Of a stretch of 64,000 nt of DNA, positions 23,834 through 36,188 are shown piece by piece. The translations under genes were made by a program, and so were the position numbers. Below the pieces are notes generated by a model. The model was given only the letters and a program-made list of their open reading frames with translations. It was not told the DNA's origin and did not search any database. The stretch is from Letharia columbiana (Eukaryota > Ascomycota > Lecanoromycetes > Lecanorales > Parmeliaceae), in contig NW_023501069.1 in the NCBI RefSeq assembly GCF_014066305.1, positions 160,001-224,000 on the forward strand, in the 5' to 3' direction. How positions within the stretch are numbered: the first letter of the stretch is position 1; each line of letters opens with the position of its first letter.

Positions 23834-24917
23834 ATGGCTTCAAGATATTTGGTAAGGCCCCTGTGTGCCTTCAAATACATTACCTCTTCCTTGCCCCGAG
23901 TCGTTCGGCCTTATTCTCAACCTGTGACCAAGAAGTATGAGAACATACTGGTCGAACTACCCAAGCCGGGCGTGGGTCTGAGTATGCCTATGCTTATGCC
24001 CATGCCTTTTACTCGTTTTAACTGATCAAGCTTCTTGCTGACGTATCAGTGGTCTATCAGTCACCCTTAATCGTCCAAGAGCCCTCAATGCCCTGTCGAC
24101 GGCGTTATTCGTCGAATTGAACGATGCACTACAGAACTTCGACAATGACGACAGCACCAATGCCATTGTACTTACAGGCAGCGAGAAAGCTTTTGCTGGT
24201 ATAACAATTCCAACGATTATAAAATGCCGGAGATGCACTTGCTGACTCGCCTAATCAACATAGCTGGTGCCGACATCAAAGAAATGAAGGATCTCTCGTT
24301 CAGCAAAGCCTACAACACAAATTTCATTGCCTCCTGGTCCTCTACGATTCCCAATATCCGCAAACCAATCATTGCTGCGGTCAATGGTCACGCTCTCGGG
24401 GGCGGTTGTGAGCTTGCGTTGATGGCCGACATACTTTACTGCTCCTCCTCAGCGACGTTCGGCCAGCCGGAGATCAAGCTGGGGATCATCCCTGGCGCTG
24501 GCGGTAGTCAGAGGCTTACAGCATTGATTGGGAAGAGTCGCGCTATGGAATTGATCCTCACGGGAAAGAACTTTAGTGGTATAGAAGCAGGGCAGTGGGG
24601 TGTCGCGGCCCGGGTGTTTGACAGCGCGGAGGACTGCGTGCAAGGAGCGCTGGAGACAGCAGGCAAAATAGCGGGAATGTCTAAAATATCGGTACGGGCG
24701 GCGAAGGAGGTGGTCAACAAAAGTCAAGACACGAGCTTGAGAGAGGGTCTCGACTACGAGAGAAAGGTGTTTCATGGCTTGTTTGGAAGCCAGGATCAAA
24801 AGATAGGTGAGGTATTGTCATTGGAAAGCTTTTTTCATGCATTTCATATACTGATCTCGCCACGTAGGGATGTCCGCTTTCATAGAAAAGAAGAAACCGG
24901 GTTGGTCAAACGAATGA
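23834..24917 (+). CDS. Mitochondrial enoyl-CoA hydratase (crotonase, ECHS1-like)
   Basis: It hydrates trans-2-enoyl-CoA to 3-hydroxyacyl-CoA in beta-oxidation and branched-chain amino acid breakdown. Exons 23834..23981, 24061..24198, 24264..24806 and 24868..24917 give 292 residues. The first ~35 residues are basic and hydroxylated without acids, fitting a mitochondrial presequence. The catalytic glutamates are in place: Glu145 in [10 protein letters not shown] and Glu165 in [15 protein letters not shown]. The oxyanion-hole region [11 protein letters not shown] is formed across intron 2. The last exon is tiny and encodes [11 protein letters not shown]. Crotonase-fold proteins vary in substrate, but these motifs favour a true hydratase. 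Confidence 0.92.
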
Positions 24918-25816
24918 CAATGTAAAGATAACTCGAACGGCTTTCAAATTGCTGCTTAAGTGACACGGCGTAAAACCAAAGCTCACAAAATGGTCCCGCA
25001 AATGTATATCGAATCCTTGAGGTTTCCTGAATTGTCATGCCGTCGTCCTAGGCTATGTTGGAGGCCGCAGTGAAGTTGAACAAAAACAGCGAACTAAATG
25101 TCCTTCACCATCGTCCTGGATTGGTTTCTCTTCTATCAGAAGAGACCAGGGTTAATGTCTCATTTATCATGCAATCTTCATGGGCCCAAGCCAGTCACTT
25201 GTCACCACAAAGCAACGTAAATTGCTGGTTCTGAGGTTGCTCGACTGGGGGCACAGCGAGTCCGAAATACATCAAATACTCAAAAGTCTTCCCTTGTGCA
25301 GAGATGAGACTTTGAGACCAATTCCCTCCAGAATCTCGAACGTTGGGGAAGTGTAACCTCAAGCCAACGAAGCCACACAGGGTGCCCCCTGGCGAGTCTT
25401 GTTCGAGGTAAGTTTCATGGGTCAACAGCAGCACTCTTGTTCTGTAAGGGACAATGAGATCACGAATGTGAGATTGTAGTCATAAATTGAAGACTCTTGA
25501 ACATTTCGAAATGTAGCCTCGAATAGACTGAGCTTCCTCAGGAGTCTTGGAATTGCGAGCTTTTTGAAGCCTCTGATGAAACTCATGTGCACACTTGACA
25601 GGAGACTTTGGCACGCGTACGGCGGACGAAGGCTGACACTTACTGTTAGCCTTCGTTCGCCGTAACGCGTAAGGTAGGCCTCGTGGAAATAGCGTCAATG
25701 ACGTCTTAAATCCGGCACGCGACTAAGTTAAAATCAAACCCAACTTGCACAACCTTGGTCATTGAGATCTTGCCTATTTTCCTCCACCTTTTCACTCAAG
25801 TAAATAAACAGGAACG
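24918..25816. other. Intergenic, 0.9 kb, with long hairpin near the right end
   Basis: No gene is recognised. The notable feature is the hairpin at 25,613-25,670, annotated separately, about 150-200 bp before the next start codon. CT-rich sequence precedes that start. Confidence 0.5.
25613..25670. promoter_or_regulatory. Near-perfect 25-bp inverted repeat (hairpin)
   Basis: ACGCGTACGGCGGACGAAGG and five further bases (25,613-25,637) are mirrored by the reverse complement of 25,645-25,670, with a 7-base loop. There is one extra base and two mismatches, both of which would be G-U pairs in RNA. It could be a structured 5' leader or promoter palindrome of the downstream acyltransferase gene, or the remains of a miniature transposon. 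Confidence 0.6.
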
Positions 25817-28033
25817 ATGAGCGCCCCAAACGACTTCAGATCTTTCGCTGGTATCAACATTAAGCAAGATTTCGGTTATGGTATATCGACCAAGTCGTCC
25901 AAGCCGCCACAACCCCCTAATGGCGAGCTCAAGCAATCGCAGGCTTCCAGAGCATTAACTCTCGCTGGGTATTTCGTCTCGGGGTGCATGGCGTGAGTCT
26001 CCTGCTAGAATCCTCTTTGCTCAACTAATCTTGATTCTTCCCGCATTACGGTTCGCTGATCATCCTGTAGAATTAACGCATCACAATTCCTTGGCGCTCC
26101 CTTGTATCTCGTCAATGAAGATTGGTATAATGCGTGGATAGCATTTACAAAACAGTCGTGGGGCCTTTTGACAATGACGATGACCCAGTGGTGGGCGCCT
26201 ACAGTGGTGAGGGTGAGTGGGGACAGTACCATGCGGGGACAATTATTACAGAGTGTAGATGGGTCTCTGTTGTGCGATTTTCCGCAACGAATGATTCTCA
26301 TTGCAAATCATCAGATATATACCGACTGGTTATATCTGTGGTGGATTGGCTATGCAGCCGGCATGCACGGTCGAATCTACGTTGTCCTCAAAGAGTCCCT
26401 AAAACGCATACCTGTTATTGGCTGGGGAATGCAGTTCGCCCAATTCATCTTCCTCAAGCGAAAGTGGGAGCAGGATAAGCCTCGCATGGCTGCTCATCTG
26501 CAGAAGTTCAACAATCCCAAAGATCCAATGTGGCTAATGATGTTCCCGGAAGGCACCAACCTGGCTGATAGCACCAGAGAAGCTAGCAAGAAATGGGCAG
26601 TGAAGAATGGTATAGACGACATGCGGCACATGCTATTGCCGCGGAGTACTGGACTACAATTCATACTACAAGAGCTCAGGAAGACTGTGGACTACGTCTA
26701 CGATTGCACGATCGCCTATGAGGGGGTACCTCGAGGAGAATTCGCTCAAGACATCTTCACTGTGGGAGCCTCGTATTTCGGCGGCCGCCCCCCAAATTCG
26801 GTCAATATGTACTGGCGTCGCTTCCGAGTTTCGTCCATACCCCTCGACGACCCCAAGACATTCGAGCTATGGCTCAGAAGTCGCTGGATTGAGAAGGACA
26901 AGTTCATCGAAGACTACCTTCGCACCGGACGATTCCCAGCCGACCAAGGTACCAGTAAGAACTCAAAAGGGGAGACCATTCGTGGTGCTGGTCACATCGA
27001 AGCGGAGATCAAGCCAAAGTATTGGTACGAGTTTCTGCAGGTTTTCGCACCGATTGGCTTATTTGCTCTTGTCTTGTACATGTTCTATGGTGCTCTTCCT
27101 ACAGAGATCTTGAACAAGATAAAGTCCATCGATCAAAAGACTGTGATTAAGCAGATAGATGCCTATCAAAAGGGTCAGATCAAAATCCCTGATCAGAGGC
27201 AATTGAAAGCCGCAGCAGCAAAAGCATTGCAAGATCAGGACAACGGCAAGGGCAGTAAGCTCAGGAATGCAGCCTTGGCTCACGGCGTGGTAACTTTGAA
27301 TGGAGTTCCTCAGAAAGACTTTCCCACTCAAGGCATTGGTAAAACAGCTGGTACAAAGGCGGCAAAGGCGAAGAAGCCTGGTGTTAAGACTAAAGCGTCA
27401 CCGAAAACGGCATCCGCTCCTAAACCTGTCACACTAAATGGAGTCCCGTTGGAGGATTTTCCTGCCAAAGGTCTTGACCAAGCGGCCAGCGTAGAATTGA
27501 TTACGACGGAAAACTCCAAGTCAAATACTGACACCACTACAACAGCTTTGGCCGTTCCTCAGAAGACTCAAGCGAAAGGTCCTGCTCTTCAAAATTTCTC
27601 GGCCAACGACGCTCCAAACAAGAAGCTGCAGCCACGGAATAAGATCCCCGTCAAAAGACTGAAGGCTAATCCTGTATCTAAAGCAACGCCTGGTACGGCA
27701 AAGGCGAGGCAGCCGACAAAGGCAACGCCAAAAAGGACAGACATCAAGCCCAATGAGGACCTTGCGCCTCAAAGGATTGAGCAAAAGCCTCCAACGACGA
27801 GTTCTTCGGCAGGCTCTGCATCCAAATCCTCGGACGTGAAGCAGCAAGCATCGTCTGCACCTCAAAAATCCGAATTAGGATCTGCGGCAGGTCCAGAATC
27901 TGCCGCATCGGAAGGAAAGAACGTGGAAAGTGCTGCAATTCGCCGTGCTCACAAGAAGTTGGAACTCAGACAAGGAAAGCAGGAACCCAAACGAAAGATA
28001 CGTCGATTGCAAGCAGCAGCTGCGACATGTTGA
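25817..28033 (+). CDS. ER lysophospholipid acyltransferase (AGPAT/LCLAT family) with long C-terminal tail
   Basis: A PlsC-family membrane acyltransferase, likely acylating lysophosphatidic acid or another lysophospholipid at the ER. Exons 25817..25992 and 26071..28033 encode 712 residues. N-terminal hydrophobic segments flank the intron. The catalytic N-H-x4-D box is at 138-144 (N-H-Q-I-Y-T-D), and the F-P-E-G-T box near 213 binds the acceptor. A strong membrane segment (A-P-I-G-L-F-A-L-V-L-Y-M-F-Y-G) lies near 390. The last ~300 residues are low in complexity, rich in Lys, Ala, Pro and Ser, with two copies of V-T-L-N-G-V-P-x-x-D-F-P. The core resembles yeast Cst26 and animal LCLAT1/AGPAT5; the substrate cannot be read from sequence. 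The tail is longer than usual for the family. Confidence 0.87.
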
Positions 28034-28799
28034 AAGATGAGGACGAACATCACGATCGAGGCTAAAGCAACTTCGAGGCTATTCAGCGAAACCAGCGCCC
28101 AACTTCCGAGAGACTCTACCGTAGGAATCGCCAAGCATCGAATGAATCGGATCAATGGCGGATCTGTGGCAGTCTCACAACTAGACGGTGTAGCATAAAT
28201 GTTTTGCAAGATGTATACCATTTTGGCAAGGCATCGTGCCTTGTCCCTGGTCCAACCCGAAAACCTCGACGGCAGAGTCTGGAGGACGTCGGACATGATG
28301 GTTCTCGGACAGATTGCGGCTTCATGCACATCCACCATCACCCTTTCGTTTCATACCAGGTGCTGGACATATTGTTCCAACGTTGTTTTATCTAAACACT
28401 TAGCCCGAAAGTACGACTTTCAATGAGGTACACACTAGCACTATCAGCGTATAAGGTGTCCCACGAATTTCCCTTTAGCCAGTGTCAGGCCTACAGTCCT
28501 AGGATTAGGTATGCGTAGCCGTTAGAGACGATGTATGCTCCACGGTCCACGTTCGTGTTTTGAAACTCGGCTGCCTAAATTGCAATGTACGATGTATGGG
28601 CCTATTATCTCGTTTTCGGAAGGTCAATTACACTGTCAGGTTGGTGAGGTCAAAGTGCAGTCTCGATGAGGTCAACGTCTGTTAAGCTTGGAAAGACAAT
28701 AATAGCTAGGTAGAGTAATCTACTATTACAGACACTGTTCATGTTGCCAACTCGCCAACCCCAATTGCTCCTCCAAGCTCATCTTCTGGAGCCGGCTTA
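28034..28799. other. Intergenic between convergent acyltransferase and P450
   Basis: This holds 3' regions of two converging genes. Short ORFs overlap on both strands, none recognisable. Confidence 0.4.
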
Positions 28800-30664
28800 T
28801 TAATTCGCAGCATGGAGTCTGACTTGCACACCAGACCCGCTCCTGTTCTCGATAGCGTGATGCAAACGAATTGGCCCGGGTTCCTCCATGTTCTCGATGC
28901 GATCAAACCTCTGCAAGAATCTCACCACAACATAACTCGTCTCAGTCAATGAGAATTGTTCTATGACCGCCCGTTAGACGTCAGCCATTGAGCGAGGTCA
29001 ACATAAACTGCAAAGAAATTGTTGCATGAAAGGGATAGAGATTTACGAGTCTCTAGGAGACACGCAATTCAACTATTTCGGTGCTTGGGGTTAGGAGAAA
29101 TGAACTCACGGCCGAGACAACTCCGCGGGCCTGCACCAAATGGAATGAATTCCCACCCCACCTTCCTACGCTCCCACCTTTCAGGCTTGAATTCTTCCAC
29201 ATCTTCACCCCAGATGTCAGCACGATGCTGCATAGCATATGTGGCAATGAGGATTTGTCTGCCTTTGGGAATGAAGATAGGTTGAGAGCCATCAGGGCCC
29301 CCTCCTCGCGGCAAAGTTGTATCGCGCACAGCGACTCGCTCATTGAGAGGAATCACTGCAGCGACGCGGAAGCACTCATTGATCATGTGGAGCATGTACT
29401 GACACGCTTTGAGTTGAGCAAAGTTGATCTCGCCGGTAATTGAAGAACCAAAAGTATCGAGGACGATCGAGCGAAGTTTTCTAAAGACGCGCTCGTGGCG
29501 GGCAAGGAAGTAGAAGACCCAGCCGAGCAATGCGCCAGCAGTGTCACGACCCGCAAAGAGCAGAGAGAGGCTTTCATTGCGGAGTTCAAGGGGGTTTTGT
29601 GTCTCTTTGGCCAGTTCATTGAGAAGGATAAATCTCTTTTTACCGTCCTCCACTTCGGAATCTCTTCCTTTTTCTCCGCCTTGCAGGCGTGTTTGCACAA
29701 ACCAGTCGACCAACTTGTGGATTTCGCGACAACGGTGATCGAAGTCCTTGCTAAACATGAGCCAATACCATTTGTAGAAGGCCCCTCTTTCCTCGATCCA
29801 GCGCTTCCCTTGATCAAAATTTGCACCAAGTTCTAGAAGATTGGGTTCGTCCATTCCAGAGACAGTGGGGAGTGTCGCATGGGCATCGTGGTTTTGGGCG
29901 TGTACGGAGTATCCATAAAGAAACTCTGTGACGGTGTCGAGTGCGAAGTTGTAGAAGAGAGGCTGAAGGTCAATACTATCCGTCCAACCGTCGACTCCGG
30001 GCACGACTTTGTCCAGAAGTTCTTGCGTATGCCTCCCCGCGAGATCCAAATCGGATGTCTGCTCCTTGGAGAACTGTGGCCGCACCAGAGCTCGAGAGTG
30101 TTTCCCTACGCACATTTCGTCGTCAGCACTACTATATGCAAAACAGAAACTTGAATTATGAGGCAGATTTTTCAGTGGAAAGCGGCTGGTGCTGAAATAA
30201 CATGACCTGCAATTGGAGAATCACTAGGCAATAGACGTACAAGCCTCGCCCTGCGATGTGAAGATGCCTGTACCGAGCAGCGGTTTCCAGCTTTGAGTCC
30301 TGTGAAGGCCAATATCGAAATCATGGGATTGCGAGGAGAAGCAGGCCTTGGCATTTTCTGGGTCGCGGGTCACATTTAAGTCATAATCCAAAACACGGAC
30401 CTGGGCTGTGTGGACATGCTTTCCCTTTGCGTCCAGTGACTCGACGATGTATTTGGGGCCACGCTCAGCGCGAGTTGCTCGAATACTCTCTCGAAATCTC
30501 GTGATGCCGAGTATGTCTTTCTTCGGAAGCATGGGACAAGGCCCACAACCCCGACGTACACTTTCCGCATGTTGTCGTCTTTTCTCACGTATGGAGGAGA
30601 GAAGTTTGTAAAGAATGAGAGCAACGACACCCAGAAGGGAAGTCAAAAGCGAGAAGACAGGCAT
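28800..30664 (-). CDS. Cytochrome P450, CYP52-like fatty acid/alkane hydroxylase
   Basis: A membrane-anchored ER monooxygenase. Minus-strand exons 30664..30241, 30105..29110 and 28960..28800 give 526 residues. The start at 30,664 (M-P-V-F-S-L-L) gives a classic N-terminal anchor; an upstream in-frame Met at 30,766 would add a 34-residue leader. The I-helix A-G-R-D-T-A-G, the E-C-F-R (ExxR) motif, F-K-P-E-R-W and the heme loop F-G-A-G-P-R-S-C-L-G (Cys471) are all present. The heme loop runs across intron 2 into Q-Q-F-S-L-T-E. F-A-G-R-D-T and the overall layout match CYP52-type omega-hydroxylases, but the family name needs comparison. Introns are 135 and 149 bp, long for this window; the first may be introner-related. 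Confidence 0.9.
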
Positions 30665-32327
30665 ATTGGAATTCACAGTGGTAGCAAGGAAGGATATTGT
30701 TGGGACTGACTGCTCCAAATGGACACGATAGCCACGCGAGATGCGTGTCTCCAGGCTCAGGAACATCTCTCAGAGGAGGCCTGGCCACGCTCGATGCGGG
30801 TGCATATCAGCATGCAGTCTTCCCCAAAGGAGCAGATGGATCAACCAGCATTTTTTAATTTTGGAGCTCGCAATCCACTAGACCCTTTCCATTGAGCAAG
30901 GAATATCCCAAGCGGGAGCCAGCACTTTCCTGGCACTCTTCCCACAAGGATCGGCAGTCTTGACGAGTGGTATTCATGTTCCATCTGACTAGTTGTGCGC
31001 TCATCTGAACAGCGTCGCATTGCACAATGCACAATGCACAATGCACATCTTCCCAGTGTTGGTCATTGTTTCTAGACTCTCGGTGACATTTTCCTAGCGC
31101 GATCAAGTTTCGTGCTTCGGACTCTTGGAGTTAGCCGCGGGGTAAAAGGGTGGGCAAAACGAAGAGAATGCACAAGTTTGGATTTAACCTTTCCCACCGC
31201 GCAAACTGGCGTGCCGCCCTTGGGAGTCAGATGCAGGTTCGTGGCAGACCGATGCCTTGCAGGAACTAGCATACAACTCGGCATCGGCAGCTCGGCTGTA
31301 ATCAATTACCTTAGCTCCATTAGCCATTACAATATTAATTAATATTCCCTGCATTCCATTATTTCTTGGCTTATACTTAAAGTATCGGTACTTAGGTACT
31401 TAGGTTACCTCTAGGGCATGTGATTTGTTATTTATTGTACGTGTGAAATGATATGATTATGAATCATTCATCATTCATCAATCATCATTCATTTGCCGTC
31501 GTCATCTTGCTTCTGTACCCCAAGCTTACAGCTTACAGGCCATCGCTAATGCAAGCCCATCTCATTTCCGGTAATTACCTTACCTTAACCAACTGCAAGA
31601 GTACGAGTGAGTGCATGGGAGAATTGCGCGCCAACCCATTTTCATCTTTGGTCTCTTCACTAATCAAACTACCTCACTGCACGCAAACAAGATAATTACA
31701 TGTACCTACTTTAGCTGAAGAAATTTGTTGGGAGCGCAAGACAACACAGGTTAGCTGACCGCCATGATTCCCTTCTCAGTCGATCCACCCCGTCGGTGTA
31801 TGTATGTACAGTGTACATGCATGCTTGCCCTTCGCCCCCGCCCCTTCCCTGCCTTACCTCAGACGCAACTAATACTCCCACTTCGTGACACCGCCCTTCG
31901 CGCGCCCCCCTTTTGGCCGCTCGGAGGACCCCCACCTCGCCCTCGTGTACGACGGATACTCTAGTAACTCTACCCTGTTCCTTCCAAGACCATGGTCCCG
32001 ACCGTGCACATCTCTTTCCACGCCGCTTTTCATCCCGATTGGAGACTACAGCCCCGATAGGGGACGTCATCATCGATAGCATCCCGGCCCGAGATCATGC
32101 ACATAATTCTGACGCTCTTTTATATGACGCTCTCGAAAGATACTACCCTGGTATGTTTTCATCCTGGCTTCCCTGGTAACAATGATTTTCGGTACGTATT
32201 CTTGGCCAGGAGACCATAGGATTGAGTATAACTGCTGAATACTGCCAACCTTTTCCACTTCTCTTAAACAATCCTTGACACTTCATCTTAATTTTGCAAA
32301 CAATCATCAGCATACATTGTCGTCGAA
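30665..32327. other. Intergenic, 1.66 kb, promoter region of divergent genes
   Basis: This lies between the divergent P450 and the Rds1-like gene. It contains CACAATGCACAATGCACAATGCAC (about 31,021), a short 8-bp tandem repeat, and AT-rich sequence around 31,310-31,450. No gene is recognised. Confidence 0.45.
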
Positions 32328-33438
32328 ATGCGTTCAGCTTCCGCCAGCCTTCTCGCCGCCGTCTTGATGCTTGCCGTCGAGTTGCACGCCGCACCTGCGC
32401 CAATGGCCTTACCATCCCCCCTCTACCTCAGGTTCTAGCCAAATCCTGGACGATCCCACTTTTGGTCCAATCCCCGCCAAATCATCATATTACACCAGTA
32501 ACAATAGCACCTCACGTCCCTTTCCTGGCAATTACTCGCAGCCAGTCTTCCCCACAAGCAATGGTACTGCAGGGGTCGATGACCTTCTCTTTCAGAATCT
32601 CCTCGGTGCAGAATGGGCCATCTATTCCTTTTATCAATTCGGTGTAGAGACCTTCAATCAATCCGTTTTCGAAGAAGCCGGCTACCCGCCACATACCTAT
32701 CAGAGAATTATCGAAATTCGCGACAATGAAGCGGGCCATGCCCGTATCTTTGAGGAGCAAATCTCCAATGCCTCCACTAAGCCCGCACCCTGCAAATATC
32801 AATATGGAATCACCAGCCCTGTCGCCTATCTTGCTGCCCACACCGTCGTTGAGATTTCGAGCATGTCCTTCCTGACAGGCCTCATTCTCCAAGCACAGCT
32901 AAACTCGTCCAAGGCAGCCTTGGTCGCTATTGCCGAGACAGAATCACGACACGAAGCCTGGGGCCTCATCGACATCTGGCAGCAGTCTCCCTTCGCTGGC
33001 CCCGCCGACACAGTCTTCCCTTACGCCAATGAAATCCTCGACACAACCAAAGTGTTCATCGTGCCAGGCTCTTGCCCAGCGGGCAACCCAGATTACCCGG
33101 TCCCAAGCCAAAAGCTACCATCGTTGAGCTATAAAGAGAAATCGACGACGCTGCTGCCCGGGTCTCCGCTCACGTTTGCCTTTTCTGATCCAACCAATCA
33201 GCCATCTTTCGAAGCCGGCAAGACTTACTACGCCGTCTATTTCCATGGGCTGCTTAGTATTACGGAGCCATTTGACACAAAGACCAACGCGTCAATTATA
33301 CCCCCTGAATTCGAAGCTAGGGGCTTGTTTCTTGCAGTCATTTCAGACAAGCCTGGTGCACCAACGATCGATTCCGTCAAGGCAGGACCGTTGATCATTA
33401 CTGAGCAACCGGTGGAGGTTAATAGTGGGATCATGTGA
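32328..33438 (+). CDS. Secreted Rds1-like protein with ferritin-like domain
   Basis: Related to fungal stress-response protein Rds1, which carries a ferritin-like (Ferritin_2) domain; biochemical function is not established. Proposed exons are 32328..32431 and 32499..33438, 347 residues. The first exon supplies a signal peptide (L-L-A-A-V-L-M-L-A-V, then A-A-P-A-P). The donor GTTCTA is weak, so this join is the least certain part, but without it the signal peptide is out of frame. The domain has E-W-A-I-Y-S-F-Y-Q-F, E-I-R-D-N-E-A-G-H-A-R-I-F and A-E-T-E-S-R-H-E-A-W, helices with E..H pairs typical of ferritin-like folds. There are several N-glycosylation sites and a Thr/Ser/Pro-rich start. 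It is probably extracellular or wall-associated. Confidence 0.82.
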
Positions 33439-34004
33439 GCGTAATTAGAGATTTTGCTTTGGGGTGAATGGCATTGTAAAGAAAAGTCTCTTGAAGGTTC
33501 GAGACAGATTACGAAGCTTGTACCAGAAAGGTAATCGCTGGAGCTGAGCCCGTGTTTCCATAGGATTAAGAGCTCGAAATATATATGTTGTGAGGTGGTT
33601 TATGGACTTGTAGGTTCGAGAGGCCCCAATTTGATGTATGCACGTAAAGTCCTGTACACCGGGCCCATATGCCAAGACCTCAGATAACGCCCGGCTTGAA
33701 GGGTTGCCTGGACAATGCACTTAAGTGAGCTCAGTCTGGTGCCCATTAATATCAGGCTTGATACGTGTCCTTAAAGTTCACCAAACGTAGCCGTAGTAGG
33801 GTTAGGGCTGCTACTAGTGCTGTCCAGGACTTCGCGACCGACCTCCATGAAATGAAACGGGACGACTCGACGAGTTCTAGTTGCGATTCCTTGATCAATA
33901 GGCTACATACTATTTCTAAGTATTTTCACAACCAACGAACGGCCTTGATTGTCGTGGAATAATTCTAGGGCGCAAGAAAAAACAGGAACCGAATAGAATA
34001 AGCC
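33439..34004. other. Intergenic between convergent Rds1-like and MFS genes
   Basis: A 65-residue ORF (33,765-33,962) lacks an ATG and a homologue I can name. Otherwise nothing is seen beyond two 3' ends. Confidence 0.4.
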
Positions 34005-36188
34005 TTAATCGCACCACGAACCCGGAATAGAAATCTTACTCTGCCTAGGATGCGCCGCCTCAGGCAGGTCAGGCAACTCGCACTGCAGCGATGTTCTCGC
34101 TGTCTCGAAACTAGTCTTTTCTCGACTCTTCGTTGTCGTGGTGCTCTCCGCACTTCGCCGTCGTGACTGCAAAGCTTCTAGGTTTTCTCCATTGACGCTG
34201 TACTCGGTCGCCGGTCCCACGGCAGCCTCGAGCGTAGGTTTCTTGACCCTGACGCTCCTCCATTCAAGCCCCAGTGCGACAATGAAGGCGAGACCGGAAA
34301 GAGGGATCGCAGCGATAAAGACTCTTTGAAGAGCGAAATTGTAGGCGATCAGCAAAGCAGGCAGAGATTCTGCAGGCACGATGGAGCGGAATTGTGTTGC
34401 TCCAGCGGCAATGACGGCTTTGACATCTATGCCTGGCAGGTTATTCGCTGCGGACGCTTCGTCCAAGATATTCTGCAGTATATTGTTTCCCACCGAGACG
34501 AAAATAGCTCCGCCTAAACTCTGCATGCTAATAATAGCAGCGATGCCAATTGGGATTTGTTCCAAAGTGAGGACGGTTTGGACGGCAATGACACCCTGTT
34601 GGACAGCCATGCCGAGTCCAGCTGACGTAACGACTTGGTAGCCCACCCATTGCCCTGGGCCACTATCTACTTGAAGTGTGGAGAGCAAACCACATCCCAC
34701 AGTTCCGATGGCCGCGCCGATGATGGCCGGAGGAGCAAAGTAGCCAACTTTGCTGACGGAGATACCAGCGATGACTGAAAAGAGTGCGTTGCTTATCACG
34801 TACGCTATCACAGAGACTCCAGACATGATCGCAGTATCGTTTTTGACGGCTTGAAACCAGATGGGAAGATAATAAGCATGGATGAGGAAGGTCCCGTAGA
34901 TAAAGAAGGCGCCCAAGCAGCTGGCCGCCACGCTACGTTGGAGAACGATGCTCGGTGGAAGAAGCGCCCTGTCATCCTGTCGCCATTGCCAAAGGACAAA
35001 GATGATTGCGGTAACCCCAGAGCCAACCAACAGACCGATAATTCGGGGACTACCCCAAGCCCAATATTGCTCATTGAATTGTAAGGCCAGGAACAGCATA
35101 ACGGCTGCCACGATCAGAAGAAAATTGCCGATGAGGTCAAGGGCGAGTATCTTCTCCAGCAACGGCTTGTCGCTCTGTTGGACATCCTTGTGTGGCCCAA
35201 AAAGAAGGATCATGGAGACCACAGTGGCACCACAAACAGGAAGGTTGATGTAAAAACTATTCAAATTATCACATATTGATCAGCACTTCTCGGACGGTAA
35301 TCTTGACTCACCACCAACGCCATGTGACAAAATCAGTGAACGCACCACCTAACAAGGGACCAACTATAGCTCCCAGTCCAAACATTACCCCAACAGCCGC
35401 CGAGAACAACGGTCTTCTCTGCAGCGGTACAGCATGCGCAACCACAACAAATGACCCTGTTAAGATGCCGGCACTCCCCCATCCAGCAATGGCTCTACCA
35501 ACGATGAGTGTGACAGAATCGGGTGCAACTCCACAGATGAGACTTCCAAGCTCGAAGATGCCCAAGGCACAAAGAAAAGACCACTTTATGTTGAACATGA
35601 TGAATATACGCCCATAGATAGGCTGGAGAGCGCCAGCTGTGACCAGGTACGCGCTGCCGTACCAGCCAACATCGTCAGAGGAGTGGAAATCGTCGGTGAT
35701 GCGCGGTATGGCCTTGAAGGAAAGGGAATTAGTTTAGACGATCTGGTACCTAGATTCCCTAGATATGCTCTTACCGTAGCGACAATCGTCCTGTCGAGCG
35801 AGACAAGGAAAACAGACAGACATATGCCAACTGTGAGGAAGGAGAGGGCAAGAGGTCCAGGATATTCGTGGGGATCCTCGGCAGCGTCGACTCTGTGTGG
35901 GCGCAATTTCCGCTCCTTGCGTGCATGGGCAGGTCTTCTCCCCTCAAGCATTGGAATACCGGGAACTGCGAGCTGAACCTCTTTATCGAGCGTAGGAGTG
36001 GGTGTACCCACCAAGGAGTTGTGTCTCTGGATCTCGCCGTTTCCGGTGGGTGAAGATTGGGCAAGAGAAGGATCTCCTCGGCTATTCCTTCGACTGGTCT
36101 TCTCCAGATACTGCTGATAGTCTGAGACCCCGTCGATCCCGGATGTGAGAGTGATTTCACTCGTTGAGATATCGTCGGACTTCATCAT
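34005..36188 (-). CDS. MFS multidrug exporter, DHA2 (14-span) type
   Basis: A plasma-membrane or vacuolar drug:proton antiporter of the major facilitator superfamily. Minus-strand exons are 36188..35775, 35712..35312 and 35256..34005, giving 688 residues with clean GT..AG joins. The first ~115 residues are hydrophilic and cytosolic. TM1 includes L-S-V-F-L-V-S-L-D-R-T-I-V-A-T, the usual DHA motif D1. A motif A-like loop follows G-A-L-Q-P-I-Y-G-R, and G-R-A-I-A-G-W-G-S-A-G matches the segment after it. Many more membrane segments run to about residue 610, then a 75-residue Ser/Thr/Arg tail. The number of spans fits the 14-TM family. Substrate is unknown; no toxin or metabolite backbone gene lies nearby. 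Confidence 0.9.

Noticed and set aside
33765..33962. 65-residue ORF on the plus strand
   Set aside because: It has no ATG start and no recognisable family, and lies between two converging 3' ends. Could be a fragment of a larger lost gene, but unsupported.
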